Part shown: positions 1 to 13,200 of the stretch, piece by piece
Layout of the letters: each line of letters starts with the position of its first letter
Position numbering within the stretch: position 1 is the first letter of the stretch
Assembly (NCBI GenBank): GCA_037013685.1
Contig: CM072885.1
Coordinates: 63,777,785 to 63,841,784 of the forward strand
Length of the DNA: 64,000 nucleotides
Source of the DNA: Acridotheres tristis
Taxonomy: Eukaryota; Chordata; Aves; Passeriformes; Sturnidae
Reading direction: 5' to 3'
Position numbers and translations under genes: made by a program
The notes under the pieces: generated by a model
Seen by the model: only the letters and a program-made list of their open reading frames with translations
Told to the model about the DNA's origin: nothing
Database searches by the model: none

Positions 1-1150
1 GTAAGCCTACTGCTACTACTTTATGAGGGAAGAATGTTTAATCAAGCAGAGCTCTGTAAATCCATGCAGTCCAGATTTTAGCCTTCATATCTTAGAGAAT
101 TATTGACTAAACCAGATTTAGTTACTGTATTACAACAACAGCAATACATACCAATGCTAAAGCAATGTGTAAAACTGTATTCTCTTTAAAAAGTGAGGGG
201 TCTAAGTGCTGACTTGATTGGGAAAGAGCTTTCATGGAAGTCCTGACATATTCAGCTAAGTCAAGTAGAGCACCAGCACGTCCAGAGCTGTCTTTAGCTA
301 AGCAGAAAAAAAAATCAGGAGTTTAACAGCTCATGTATTCCTGTTCTGCTCCCCCAGAATATTCTCTGTATTGTGATTTCAAACCTGCCAACACTTAATA
401 ACAAAAAATGTGAGAGAAAGTGCACTTCAAGTTCAGATTATCTCAGCATGACCACATAGGGTAGATACATATAAAAATAATCAGTATGCAACTATCTCCA
501 AAGATGTTATGACCAAAGTAGTCAGTAAGTCCGTCCTTATAAACTGGAATATACCCCAAGTGATAAAGCCAGAGGTGACTTGGAGGTGGCATTAGCATCT
601 CAACAAGTCAGGAGAAAGCCACAAAGAGAAACCAGGTAGTTCCACACATATGTATGTCTGGAGTCAATTTTTGCAACTGCTACAAAAAGCTGCTTTTGCA
701 AGACATAAATCAACACCGTTGCTGAGAGCATTAAAACACTCTGAGTTCAGAGACCTGAACCTTTCAAAATTTTAATTTTAGTATTTACTAAGCTAGACAG
801 ATGGCTTGAATTTTTCCAGTATGCAATTCAGATTGTAGGAGGCATTTAAACAGAGGTGATTTACAATAGTGAAATATATTCAAATCAGAACATTTTGATT
901 CATTTAAAACCATTAAAATGGTATTATTTTGACTCGTAACAGCTTTTTCGAGGAGTTGTAGTAGGAAGAGGGAAGGCTGTGCAGACCAATAAAACACAAA
1001 TGATATGAACCATATATCCAAGAGCCAATATGTGACACAACTCTAATACTTCAAGTTAAAACCAACAACTAAAAGGTGTAAAATAGACTCCTACGAACAC
1101 TCTCCCATCTTTGATAAGAATCAGAGGTACAATGAACCTTTAGAGCATAA
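1..1150. other. SAMM50 3' flank, no gene recognised
   Basis: This is AT-rich unique-looking sequence downstream of SAMM50. No coding exon or clear repeat was seen. In other vertebrates the next gene in this direction is PARVB, which would lie outside the window. Confidence 0.5.
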
Positions 1151-1153
1151 TTA

Positions 1154-1159
1154 TTTAAT
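1154..1159 (-). terminator. SAMM50: Candidate SAMM50 poly(A) signal ATTAAA
   Basis: On the minus strand ATTAAA lies about 140 nt past the SAMM50 stop codon. No canonical AATAAA is visible between the stop and the window edge. This would give a short 3'UTR. A single hexamer is weak evidence. Confidence 0.35.
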
Positions 1160-1295
1160 GTGATTTCTTGTCCAAGAGGTAAATCACTTAGCTGTGTATC
1201 TGCATAAAGGAGAAAAAAAACATTTTGAAGTACGTTATAGTCTTGATTTCATCTCCAGACCACAGTTTCATTTAGCGATGTAAAATATTTCTGTG

Positions 1296-4200
1296 TTATA
1301 GAAATCTTATTCCTGCTCCAAACTGAACACCATCACATATCCTGAAAAGAAACAAAAAATAAACAGTGTAAGTGATATATAAGGTACTGATGAAATGAAG
1401 ATCAATTCTCCCTGTCCCCAAATTCCCAAGGTTTTAGCTGACAAAGGCTTTTTAAAATAAATGTTTTGACAATCTGTCATATCTGTATGGAGCATTTATA
1501 TTTCCAAATAAAGCCCATAATTTTAAAATTGCTATTATACATTCACATTGCCCATAGAAACATAATCCTGCTCCAGTATGAAAGACTGAATATCTCACAC
1601 AATACTCACACACAAGAACAGGCCTCCTGAAGCTTTTTTATTGCATATTATAATATTTGCTTGATGCAGGATAATCGGTTGCTAACAAATTAATTGGTTC
1701 TTCTTTTCTCTTTATCTACAAACTTGTTTTCATTTTTCAAGCAAAGACATTAAACTAGGTATTTATCAAAGACATCAAGTGAGGTATTTATCCAATCATT
1801 TGGGTTGAGAAGGCTTAAGAAAACCCCACAAGCTGTTTGAGTGATCTGCTGCACAGCTATTTGCACATATCAACAGCTGCTCTGAAGACAAATGAACTTT
1901 GGCACTTGAGAAGCAAAGTCTTAACCCAGCTGTGAAATCAAGGTGAATAAAGCAGGCTGGGAAAGCAGCACTGAGATGTCTCTGCTGTATCAACCAAACA
2001 AAACCACAAGGCAGAACTCTCTGAGAAGGCAGACAGGAGTGCAGGAACCCCTAAAGAAGCTGGTGTAGCAAACCAACCTGTCTCCAGCCTGTACTCCCAT
2101 GGGGAAGCAGTAGTTGAGCTCCAGCCTGGCAATGTTCCCCAGGCGCAGCACTATTCCAGCGCCATAGGACCAGCGGATGCACTCTGCCAGCCTCTGCAGG
2201 TGTGCCCTGGGACCCTCACCTGCAGCCAAACACCAAGGGATGAGCAGCAAAGCAAGAAAGCAGAACTAGAATAAAAATACTGTCATTTTAGTTGGACTGT
2301 TGGCTGGTCTCTATGTCCCCCTATAAGGCACGTACTAACAAGGAGGAGGAAATGAGAGACTTCACTGTCTTTACTGCTCTCTTCCAGTATCTGAAGGGAG
2401 CCCATAGGAAAGATGGAGAGAAACTACTGACAAGAGCCTGCAGTGACAGAACAAGGGGGAATGGCTTCACACTGACAGGGAGGAAGTTTAGATTGGTTAT
2501 TAGGAAGAAATTGTTCCCTGTGAGGGTGCTGAGGCCCTGGCACAGGTTTCCCAGAGAAGCTGTGGCTGCCCCATCCCTGGCAGTGTCCAAGGCCAGGCTG
2601 GATGGGGCTCTGAGCAACCTGGGATAGTGGAAGGTCCCTGCTTATGGCAGGTGGGAGAACAAGATGAGCTTTAAGGTCTCTTCCAATCAAAACCATTCGG
2701 TGATCCTATTCTATGATTTAGTGAGTCTACTAATTTTAAGTTGATTGAAGTATCTCCCTCCCATATGGATGTGACCCTTCTTACATCTAGTGAGGCAGAT
2801 ATCAAGTATCACTATATTCTAAAACCGACTGAAATCATATTGAAAAGTCATACATTAATACACTGAAACATATCCTGAGCAGAGTTAGGGATGGGAGGTA
2901 AGCAAGTCCCATCAGCTACCACACCCTCATCTAATACCACCACTTTTTCTTTAGTTCATCCCAGTAAACACCACAACCCCACTAAAACATCATCTTTCGT
3001 TCTCCCTTCAAATGGTGTAAGATAGAAAGTGTTAGTTACACACAGGTCTGCAAACATCACCTGTTCACAGACACTACCATTACCCTCCCGCCTCTCTTTC
3101 CTACAAGTTGTGCTGGAAATTATGGAGAGAGCTAAATAAACTACTGGCAATCTGTCAAATATATAAGTTAAAGCAGCAGGTTTTTGACAGGCACCAAAAT
3201 ATATGCAATAAACAAAGTGAGTGAAAACAATTCTCCCTTTTGCTTTTATATGAAGAGAAGAGGGTTTTTCTATTCTGTTGAGTCTTACCATAGTTGAGAT
3301 TGCAGAGATTGCCAGCATTCAGGAAGAAATGTGTTCGGAAAAGATCTCCAAACCCTCCGTGGCCAGGCCGGAAAGGGAGAGGGGTGTAGAGATGCACTCC
3401 CCCAGCCCAGAAGGCTTCTCCTCCCAAATAATCACCTGTATGGGCAAAATATTGGAATAAAGGCACTTACTGTGGAATATATTAGAAGAATCATTTGTTA
3501 AAGGTACAAAAACATCCACAAGTTGTTTTACATTCCATAAGATTACATTCCGCTTCTACCCTTTACAACTCTTCCCATTTGCTTCCAACTCCTCCAAACT
3601 CACCACTATTAATTTGAAAAATTAGCACTTCCACATTTCTTTAAACCTTCCAAGGGAAGCGCATTTTTCTTCCTTCCCTTACCAGAACAGCCTGAGGCAT
3701 GCACTTACTCATGGCAGTTCATCAGAATTACCTCCTGACCACCTCTGCAATACTTTCCTTGGTTTTAAAAATGGGAAATTGATACAATTGAACAATTAAC
3801 TTCAAAATAGACTGGATACTGAATCCACTGATAACAGCAAAGTAAGGCAGAGAAGTGAGCAAGTTCCTGGTTCTCCAAACATCTCTGTCAAGCAGATTAT
3901 CTTTCCCCTAAGCTACCTGAACACAGGCTGTGTCAAACAATACTAACCACGTTTTGGGAACTTTTCCAATGACACAATGGAAATGTGCAAGTCTGAACAC
4001 GCACATGGTTTACATGATTAATCAGTAATTAATCATGGCTTAACTAAGAACTACCTGGCTTTATCCCACTGTGAACTAATCTGTAACAACAGATCAAAGC
4101 CATAACATTTCTCAAAGTGCAGAATGAGTGTAATTATTTTCAGGTTATACAAAGTTTAAGGACTCTGTGTGACACATCAGTATTTACAGTATTGTCAGAA

Positions 4201-7200
4201 GAGGGGGATTTACAAATGTCAGACCTTCACTCTGGGGTCCAATGCTGTACATGCTGAATCCACGCACGCTTGTTGGTCCACCAAGGTAAAACCTAGTGAA
4301 TACAGATAAGTTTAATTTAACGCTTCACTTAAAGGTAACTTTGTAACAAGTTTAGTAAGTAATGTGATCTTTAAACACCAGCATTAGAAGGCAAAATTGG
4401 CTACAGAGTCACAATCTGGCTTTGTGTCTGAATAAACCTCTGCCTGCTACGGAATTTTGCAGGTGATAAAAATCATTTCACAACCATAAATATGGGCAGG
4501 CAGAGCTACTACACAGCAAGTTATACATTTTTACCAGCCCAATATGAAAATGGCTTGAGTATGAACATGCATTTATAGCTAACTACAAACACTTTAATCT
4601 CCTCAGCACTACTACTGTTTTTCTCTTGTGCAGAGTTTTCTATACACAATACCTCTGTTGACTGGGAAAAAAACCCCAAACATTCAAAAAACTTGCCTGT
4701 CAGCTATACTGGATGGCTTGTCTCCAATAGGTACCAGCATTCCACCCCAGAGTGATGCTGAAATAACCTTTGGGGAGAAAAACAAATTGTTTATTTGGCA
4801 GAGCTCCCATCAGTCTCCCAGAGTCACACCTGCTCACAGCCTGTGGATATCACACCCTGTATGTCAGATTTGCCACAGGATTTTCAGGAAACTCTTGAAA
4901 GCTGCTGCCCTCTTTCTTTTATGCAGTGCTGTGCCTTGAAAGCATCAATATATAGCACATTTCAGCCAAATGCTACTTCCACAACAGCTTAAGGGAGCAC
5001 TCAACCTCATCCAGCACCTCTGGTCTTGAGAATTTTCATCTCTTGAATTAAGACTGCTGTCATCAATTATTCTTGGCTATTTGAAACCCACAAGAGACTG
5101 AGTTACAAAAAGCAGCTGCCAAAAATGTACAATTATGACCTGTCTGTAAATTAACCTTGCAATTACATGAAACCACCTTCTGCAACTCTCTATACTGACA
5201 TCAAATAAACATACAGAGCTACTCTTTATCTATAAAAAATAATTCTTGCAACTCAAATCACCATAACAAATAGATTCATTCACTTGCTTGCAGCCAGTGC
5301 AGAAGTACTACTGATAGACAGTGGGATGTATTGCTAATACCTCTGGGATACAAATTATTGTAACCTCTGACTTCTAAATGTTCATTATGCAAGTTGTTGT
5401 TTAATTCCCCATTCAGCTCTGAGGAGAATTTATTGTACTATCTCCATGTGATAATTTTTTTTCTAAATGCAGTTAGAAATATTCTGGGGATATGTTGAAA
5501 TTCTTATTCCAGTTTTTCAGTATTTCAATTCAAAACCTTATTTCCACCTAATACTAAATCAAGGCTGTTGAAATCAAGTCTTCCCATTTTTTCCCAATTA
5601 TCTTACACACAAGAAACAATTACATGCTACGATAATAAGATGAATAGTTATATATGCGTCATTTCAATTAAAAAGAAAATTAAACCAAGATTATATAGAA
5701 TAATCATGAAGGTTTCAAAACTTTAAAATTTTTCAAAAACTTCCAAAGTTTTTCAAAAATCCCTCCTAAGGAAGACTACAAAGAACAGACATGACAGACA
5801 TTGCTTCTAGAAGGAAAATAATTCTTATGGTTAACTGTGAAACAAGCTCTCTCCAAAATTCCCACTTTTCAAGTGACTGTGCACAGCAGGAACAAAGTTA
5901 AAAATAAAGATAATCCCTCTTCCAGAAAACTAAATCAAGTTATCTACTCCAGCCATTTTTCACAATGCTTTTCCTAATCTATAGTGAAAAATAATCACAA
6001 GACACACGTTTAAATGCCCCAGAAAAACCTCAGGTCAGTTACTAAAATATCTTTTAAAAATTTACCGAATCCCAGACAAGTTGCTTATTCAACTGCAATT
6101 CAAAATCCTCTTTCAGGAAGCTCACATCTCCACCTGTATAGCCAGCCAATTCCTGCAAAGACATAAATTTATGGAAGTTGCAATAGATATTTCATGTTTC
6201 TTTCCTCTAAATTTTCGGCATGCCTGCATCAGCACAGGCAGCATTTTTCTTACTAGAAATACAGAAATACTGGCATGGTGAGGCATGCACGAACCTCAGA
6301 ATAATGAGCTACATTTTTTTTCTTTTCCAAATATTAAACCAAACTATTGCTTTCCAAGCCATTTTCTAAATGAAGGCAAGAAAGAATGGAGCTGGAAAAT
6401 TCAGCATCCAAAATCAAGACTGTATTTCCCTAGATCTGAGAAGATTTCATGTGCTGAAGAAAGACATGACACAATTTGTTAATTTCAGCTCTCATGAAGT
6501 GACTGAACTAACTCAGTTGTTAGAGGCAGGGTCTAACAAACGACACAGTACCTAAACCCTGAATTACAACCACTTTTCTCAACTCACACAGTTCACTGCT
6601 GCTTACTTTTAGTTCCAGTGGCATTTCAAATCTGCCTCTAAAGCACTGGAGAAAGTAATGTTTCTGAAGTATTACCCATACAGCAGAAAAGCCAGCTTTT
6701 AGAAAGGCTCTGACTGTAACAAGAGGGAAAAGCATTTTCTGTGCCAAAATGATACATGCATATGCCTCGGAGAGTTATTTTTACCCAGTCTTTCATTTTT
6801 AACTCTGACTTTAAAATTTTGTAAGTGGCAACAGGACTACAGCCTGCCAATCTGTGCATGACAGTGTTAAAAAAGCAGGGCTAATTAATATCCACTGAAA
6901 GTGTAGTGCAAATACTGTCAGGGACAGAGTCTCTCAGCTAATAAATAATTTAATGCTCATGGAGAGGCTGTGCTCTTTAACTAATGGCATACAAATGAAA
7001 ATTTTCCTCCATAAAAAAGTTTCATGATTTTAAAAGCCACACTCAGTAAATAGAAAATGTAATTACCAGTCCACATTTTCTCCTAGTCAATTTTAGATTA
7101 ATTTCTAACTTTAGACATTTTTAACATGAATATCAATTAGATAAATTAAGACTTATTTGAACACACAGATAAACCCCAATAATAGCACAAGTAATTTAAA

Positions 7201-10200
7201 ACTACCTGATTAATTTTCAGCAAAGCACCTCGTTTTGGCAAGATTGTGGAGTTCCGGGAATCAACTACCATGGCATGCTGAGAAGAACAAAAAAAAATTG
7301 GGTTATGTTCTCATATCTGTCGAAAGCCTCGGAGAGACACCATTGTTTTCCTTTCAAAAATGTGCAAACAGTGGAAGACAACCACAGCTCCACCTAAGAT
7401 TAGTGGAGCTACATGGATTTGGGTACAAGATCCCTACAGACTGGCTTTGTTTGACATTTATAGGCCACATAAAATGCATATATTTGTATCTTCTGCCCAT
7501 GTCATGCACCAGACACAGAGCACAGCCCAACTGCAACCCACCAATCTGCAAAGAGCTGATCTCCCACAGTTTGTAAGCTGCAAGTGAAAGATGGCAAGTG
7601 ACCAGAAACTGGCACAGGGGAGAATGTTTACAAAAGGCTTAGGATAAGGACATTTACTCTCCCTGTCTGCCATAAAATAAAGCAATTCTGCAAAAAGAGA
7701 TGGCAGGTGAGACAGAGGGAGAACAAACCAAAGCCTAACAGCCAACTGTGAATTCCTGTTCTCCCTTTGGGCCCCCTGGATTACTCCACGGCAATGACCA
7801 AACACAACAAAAGATGTCTGAAAGAAAACACATTCCCTTCAAACACAAAAAGCTCCTTTGGTATCACTCCTAAGTATGAGATGACACATAATCCTGTATT
7901 TTTAAAATATTATCATGAAAAAGCCTTACAGAGAGAGAAGATTTTAGAGAGTGTCCACTTTCCTCTCGAACAGAAAAGGATGCTGTTCTAGCAAGGCAGC
8001 CCAGCTCTCTCCACACACCTTCCCACTTCAGAGTGTTACTGGTCTTCCAGACGGGAAACTACAATAAAGAATTGAGAAAGTCATCAAAACAACTATTACA
8101 AAATTAAAATAAATATTTTTTATATTTGAGTCTGTGGTTTTCTTCCTAAACTTCTTGAAACAGAGAGAAATCCTTTTCCATTTCAGAGTTATGCTAATTC
8201 TGCTTCAGCCAAGAGAGTTAGATGCACACTAATTAATCCATCCCAAATGAAAAAATATCTTGAATTGGGCTGATACAGTAAGCTAGGCAGACAACTGCCT
8301 CTCTGAAGTGAAATTTTTTTAAAATTTGAAGAAAAACATACTAGCATTTTTATACAGCCAAAAGTAACAAAAAATCTAAGATGCAAAACCTCTGTCATTT
8401 TCAAATCACTGACCTCTTTCAAATAAAGGGAAGTCAGTCCTGTACATGAGTGATTCAATAATTCAAAAAGTAAACCAAATATTTCCAAGACCTCAACAGA
8501 AATGTAAATGAAGCATGTGTTACACTTGTGCTACACTCACATTAAATTCTGCTGATATTCCTCTGTCTGTTTCTCGAAGAGAGCTCCAAGGGAACTGTCC
8601 AGTTACTTTGTATATATTAACTGAAAAACTGAAACACAACATTACTGGCAGGTTTGAAAGGGAAACTATTTAAGGTACAGCTCTGAACAACCACAAAAAT
8701 TTCAGAAAGTAGCTCTGCTACATCATTACCAGACTCTCAGGAAAGAATAAATGCAATTCCTTCTCAAGGAAAGATGTTATTAATTGTTTTATATTCCTTC
8801 ACTAAAAAAAGAAGTAGAGAAAAATGCATCCCCTACTTTTTTTCAAAGTTTCCAGGCCGTGGTTTGAAGAAGGACAGGCCATATGAAGTTTCCTTTGTTC
8901 CATAGGAGAACTGGAAGGTCACCTTTTCTGCACGTCCAAGGACATTTGGGAACTTGAGTCCAAGCACCTACAGAAAATAAATTTTGAAAACCCCAAAACA
9001 TTAGATAAACAAACAAAAATCTCCCTATATCATAAGATTTTATGTTGTTTGCTGTCTTGCATCTTAATCATATGCTAAAGACAATGACATCATAAGAATT
9101 AGAAATTAAGATGTTTAAAAATACTTGTAACTGAATGTGGTTTTTTTTCTCAATTAGTTCTCTCTCTGCACTGGCAGCAAAAGCCAACAGTGCAAGTTAC
9201 AATCAAACATCCAACTTTTATTGCTGTTTAGTAGCTGCACCCTCACTAAGCCATCAGTACTGATGTTAGTTCAAGCAAAATCTCCCAGCCTGTCTCAAAG
9301 CCCTGGAGAACAAATCTTTGGCACAACAACCAGCTGCTCCACAACTGCACTCTCCCACTGATCCTGAGGAAAAACTGTCAGAGAGGGTTCATCAGAACCA
9401 AAACAAGGGAAAATTTTCACTGTGGAGCCACTTCTCTGTAGTTTTGAGCAACAAGATCCATTTGCAAGCAGATCTGATGGTGGTATAATACAATTCTACA
9501 ATTCTCCAGAAACTACTGAAACAATTTTGCCTATTCTAACACAGATTCCTTGCATTCTTCAGGCAGATCTTGGCCCTTGGGCAGAAAAGATGGAGTAGGT
9601 TTCCTCCCAAAACAGACACTACCACTGTACTATTGCTATGTGTTCTATTGGAAAAGAACCAAAAAAACTCCCAAATCCTGATTGCCTTTGTCTGACAGCT
9701 GTTGGAAGCAAACCAATAACCTGAGCTGTGTAATGATGGTTATTATGGCATAAAGACAAAAGGCTTTTAATATGAAGTACTAGATATATAAGCTTTAGCT
9801 GAATTTGAGGGATTAGAATAAATAAATCTATTCAACTCTTAAGGAAACATAATCTGTGTTGTGGATATCAGTGTATAAAAGTCATGCTTTTAGAGTATTC
9901 ATAAGTTTTACTTCTCTGTGTTAAATTAAAATCAAATAAAGGAGGAAGCTGAGCACAAAAAGAGAAACCCAAGCAGCATTCAGTCAGTTCTGAGCAGCAC
10001 TGGAAGCAACAGGTAGGATTCCCTGCTGGATTCCTTCAGGCCACAACACCCTGGACCTGGCTCCTGGAATTGGAGCTGCATAAGCAGCTCTCAACTCACC
10101 CAGTTCCAACTCTCCTTGCATGTGCAAAACACCATCACCTGAGTCATGTGGGATCTTATCCAGGTTAAAAATACTCCCAAGAGGAAAAGGATGAGTCCCT

Positions 10201-13200
10201 TGATCTGGCTTATCCACCAGCCCCAGGCACAGCTGCCCCGTGCAAGGGGCAAAAAGGGTGCAGGGTGAGCACCTGAAAGCACAATCTGCTCACAGCAGCA
10301 CTTCTGGTAAAAGCACATTCACAGAGCAGCACTACAGCTGGTACTTCCTGTGGCAACTGGTAAATATTGCTCACACAACATTTTAATCTGATGCATCCTT
10401 TATTGAGTCACATGAAAACAAGTTCCAAGGCTTGTAGAATTCATGAAAACGTTGAGCTCTACAGCCCAGAATAACTGGTATAGGGAAAAGGCAGCCAGAG
10501 AGAAAAGAGAAAAATAAGAATTTCTAAGTCAAATATAAAGCATTTTGATTGAGAAAAAAATACTTCAAGTATAACTCAGAGAAACAAAATGCCAAATTCC
10601 TTACTAATCTCTCCAGTAGATGAAGTAACTTAAATAGTAGCAATAAATAATTCAAGAAGTTTCAAGAATTAGAAAACTAACATGCTGAGCTGGAAGCTAC
10701 AGCACTGTCCCCCAGCTCAAAATAGGTTTCTGCTGAATGAAAGCCTGACACAAAGGCCTGACAAAGTCTTAGTAAGGCTGGATCAAGGTTGGACCACCAA
10801 ATTCCTTGTTAGGCTTGAAACTGGAAGAGGAATATCAAAAGGCATTACTAATAATTTGAAATAATCCATACCATGCTGCCTTCATTGTTGCCAACCATGG
10901 TGTTATAGCTCCCAGTTAGCCTTCTCAATTCTGTTACCTCAAAGGTCACATCTAAACCATTTGGAAGAGCATCATCTCCTAAAGAAATAAATGAAGTGCA
11001 TGCTATCATCAAAGAGTTATTTTAAAAATTACAGACTGAAGGTCACTTGAATTATTTGAAAACTGAGTTAAGGCATAATAAAAGTCCATGTTACAAAGTG
11101 AAACGGTTTGAGAAATGGATGTTTGGATGTGAGTGCAGAATTTGATTCAATCATAGGATGACTGGCTTCAATCATTTCAGGCCAATGTGACATGCAGTAC
11201 AAGTACAGAAACATTTTCAAGTTTTCTCTCACATGTTCTTTGAAACTGTGGATTAAGGAAAGCTTACTGTAATTATTTTAAATGCTGAAAATTCACTCAC
11301 GGACAAGTAACATTTAAATACACATACACATATATGCAAACACATAGATTTCCTTCATAGGAATAACTGATGTATATCCATTTGTATCCACAGCACACCC
11401 TTGTGTTCATCTAAAATATACACAAAGGTACACAAGACTAAGTTACATACACAAAAAATGTCCAGCCTATTACACAGGGAAATATATATTACAGGTACGA
11501 ATATATGAGAAAAAAGGTGAGGATTAATGAGGTAATACACACCTTGGCAGGTATCAATCAGAACATCCACCTGTCTAAAGATTCCGAGACGAAGCAGCTT
11601 CTCACGAGCTTCATGTGATTTTCTCATCACCTACAGCATGAGAAAAGTAGCTCAGTCACAGAATCAGAGGATATTTGGGTTGGAAGGAGCTTTCAAGATA
11701 ACCTAGTCCCTTTCAGTCTTCCAGGTTAACAAAAAATAATGAGGATAAATCAGTTAAGATGCAGCTAAGTTGTAAAATATTCACAGATTTTGTATTTAAA
11801 GACACACGTGCACCTTCAAAACAGAAGACAACCATTTTAACACTTGCATTTGCAGAAATAATTTAAACCCAGAGCATCTGGCTCAGTAACTTCATACTTT
11901 TCATTAGTTTGATTCCTCAGTACTTTATTAGTTAAAACAATTATTCAAATAGGTTCCAGTAGTTACAACTTATTTAGGAGGCCCCTGTTCCTGACAGAGT
12001 TGCCACATGTCTGAAATAAGCATCCCAAAGCAGGAAAAAAGAGAGAAAAAAGTTTTAATTAATTTTTAAACAGCAAGTCTGTAATTCACTGCAGCACTTA
12101 CATCAATGAGATTTCTTGCCTTGAAAACATCAGCAATTTCATACATGATGACGTCATCTTTGGTCCTTCCAAGTCCGTCGAAGTGGACATGCTGAACCAC
12201 CACCTAAACACAGCAAATCTTTACACACAAGTACTGGATTTGCATCCAAAAACGAGGATCAAGGTCATCGGTGCACAAAAATTATTACTAGAAACCCTGA
12301 TGATTCCTAGGGCTAATTCCTGCTCACCTACATTATCAGAAATCAGGGCTATCAAAGATTCTGGGATGTTGTTCTCATAACACAAAAATGAGAGAAAAGA
12401 GATCTCTAACACCAAAGCTAACAATGGTTGTAGCACAAGACATCCTGACAGACTGCAGCTGCTGAGGTTTTAGTTGTAAATGTTGTATGGACAAAGAAGC
12501 AAGTGCAGAAACCACACAAGTACATAAAATAGAATTATGTAGTTAGTCGTAGTTGTTTGCTACTTCTTTTATCAGCTATACATAAGCAAAGAATTAAAAG
12601 AAGAAAATCAAACATGTGCAAAAGCAACAAATATTTAAACTCTATTAAAATCATCACTACCACAGAATCAGTGCAGTTTCAAATGCAGCTGAAAATCACT
12701 CCCACTATGAGGTTTTATACTTTCATCTTGATACATAATCACCTGAGACAATTTTATTGTAAAAAGCACCTTCCACACTACCCAGTAAAAGTGGACTACA
12801 TTTCCTTATTTTTTTCAACCTTTTAAGTGAACTATAATTTTAGGGGTAAATGTAAAAAAAAATCTGCTTCAAATAGTTGTCAATGATTAGAACAGGCTGC
12901 CCAGGGCAGTCACCACCCCTGGGGAGATTAAAAACCATGTGGATGTGGCACTTGGGACATGGTTTAGTGCTGGAATTGGCAGTGCTGGGTTAACAGTTAA
13001 GACTCTGTGGGTTAATACTTAAGATTCTGTGATCTCAGAGGTCTTTTCCAACCTAAACAATTCTGTGATTCTACATCAGAATTTGTAAGAGAGACTATGC
13101 AGATTATGCTACCTCTATCAGAAATATCTGTATGACTCTATGTATTCGTGTATAATAAAACAGCAAAATAACAGCAACCTCCTATTACTGCCAATTGCTT

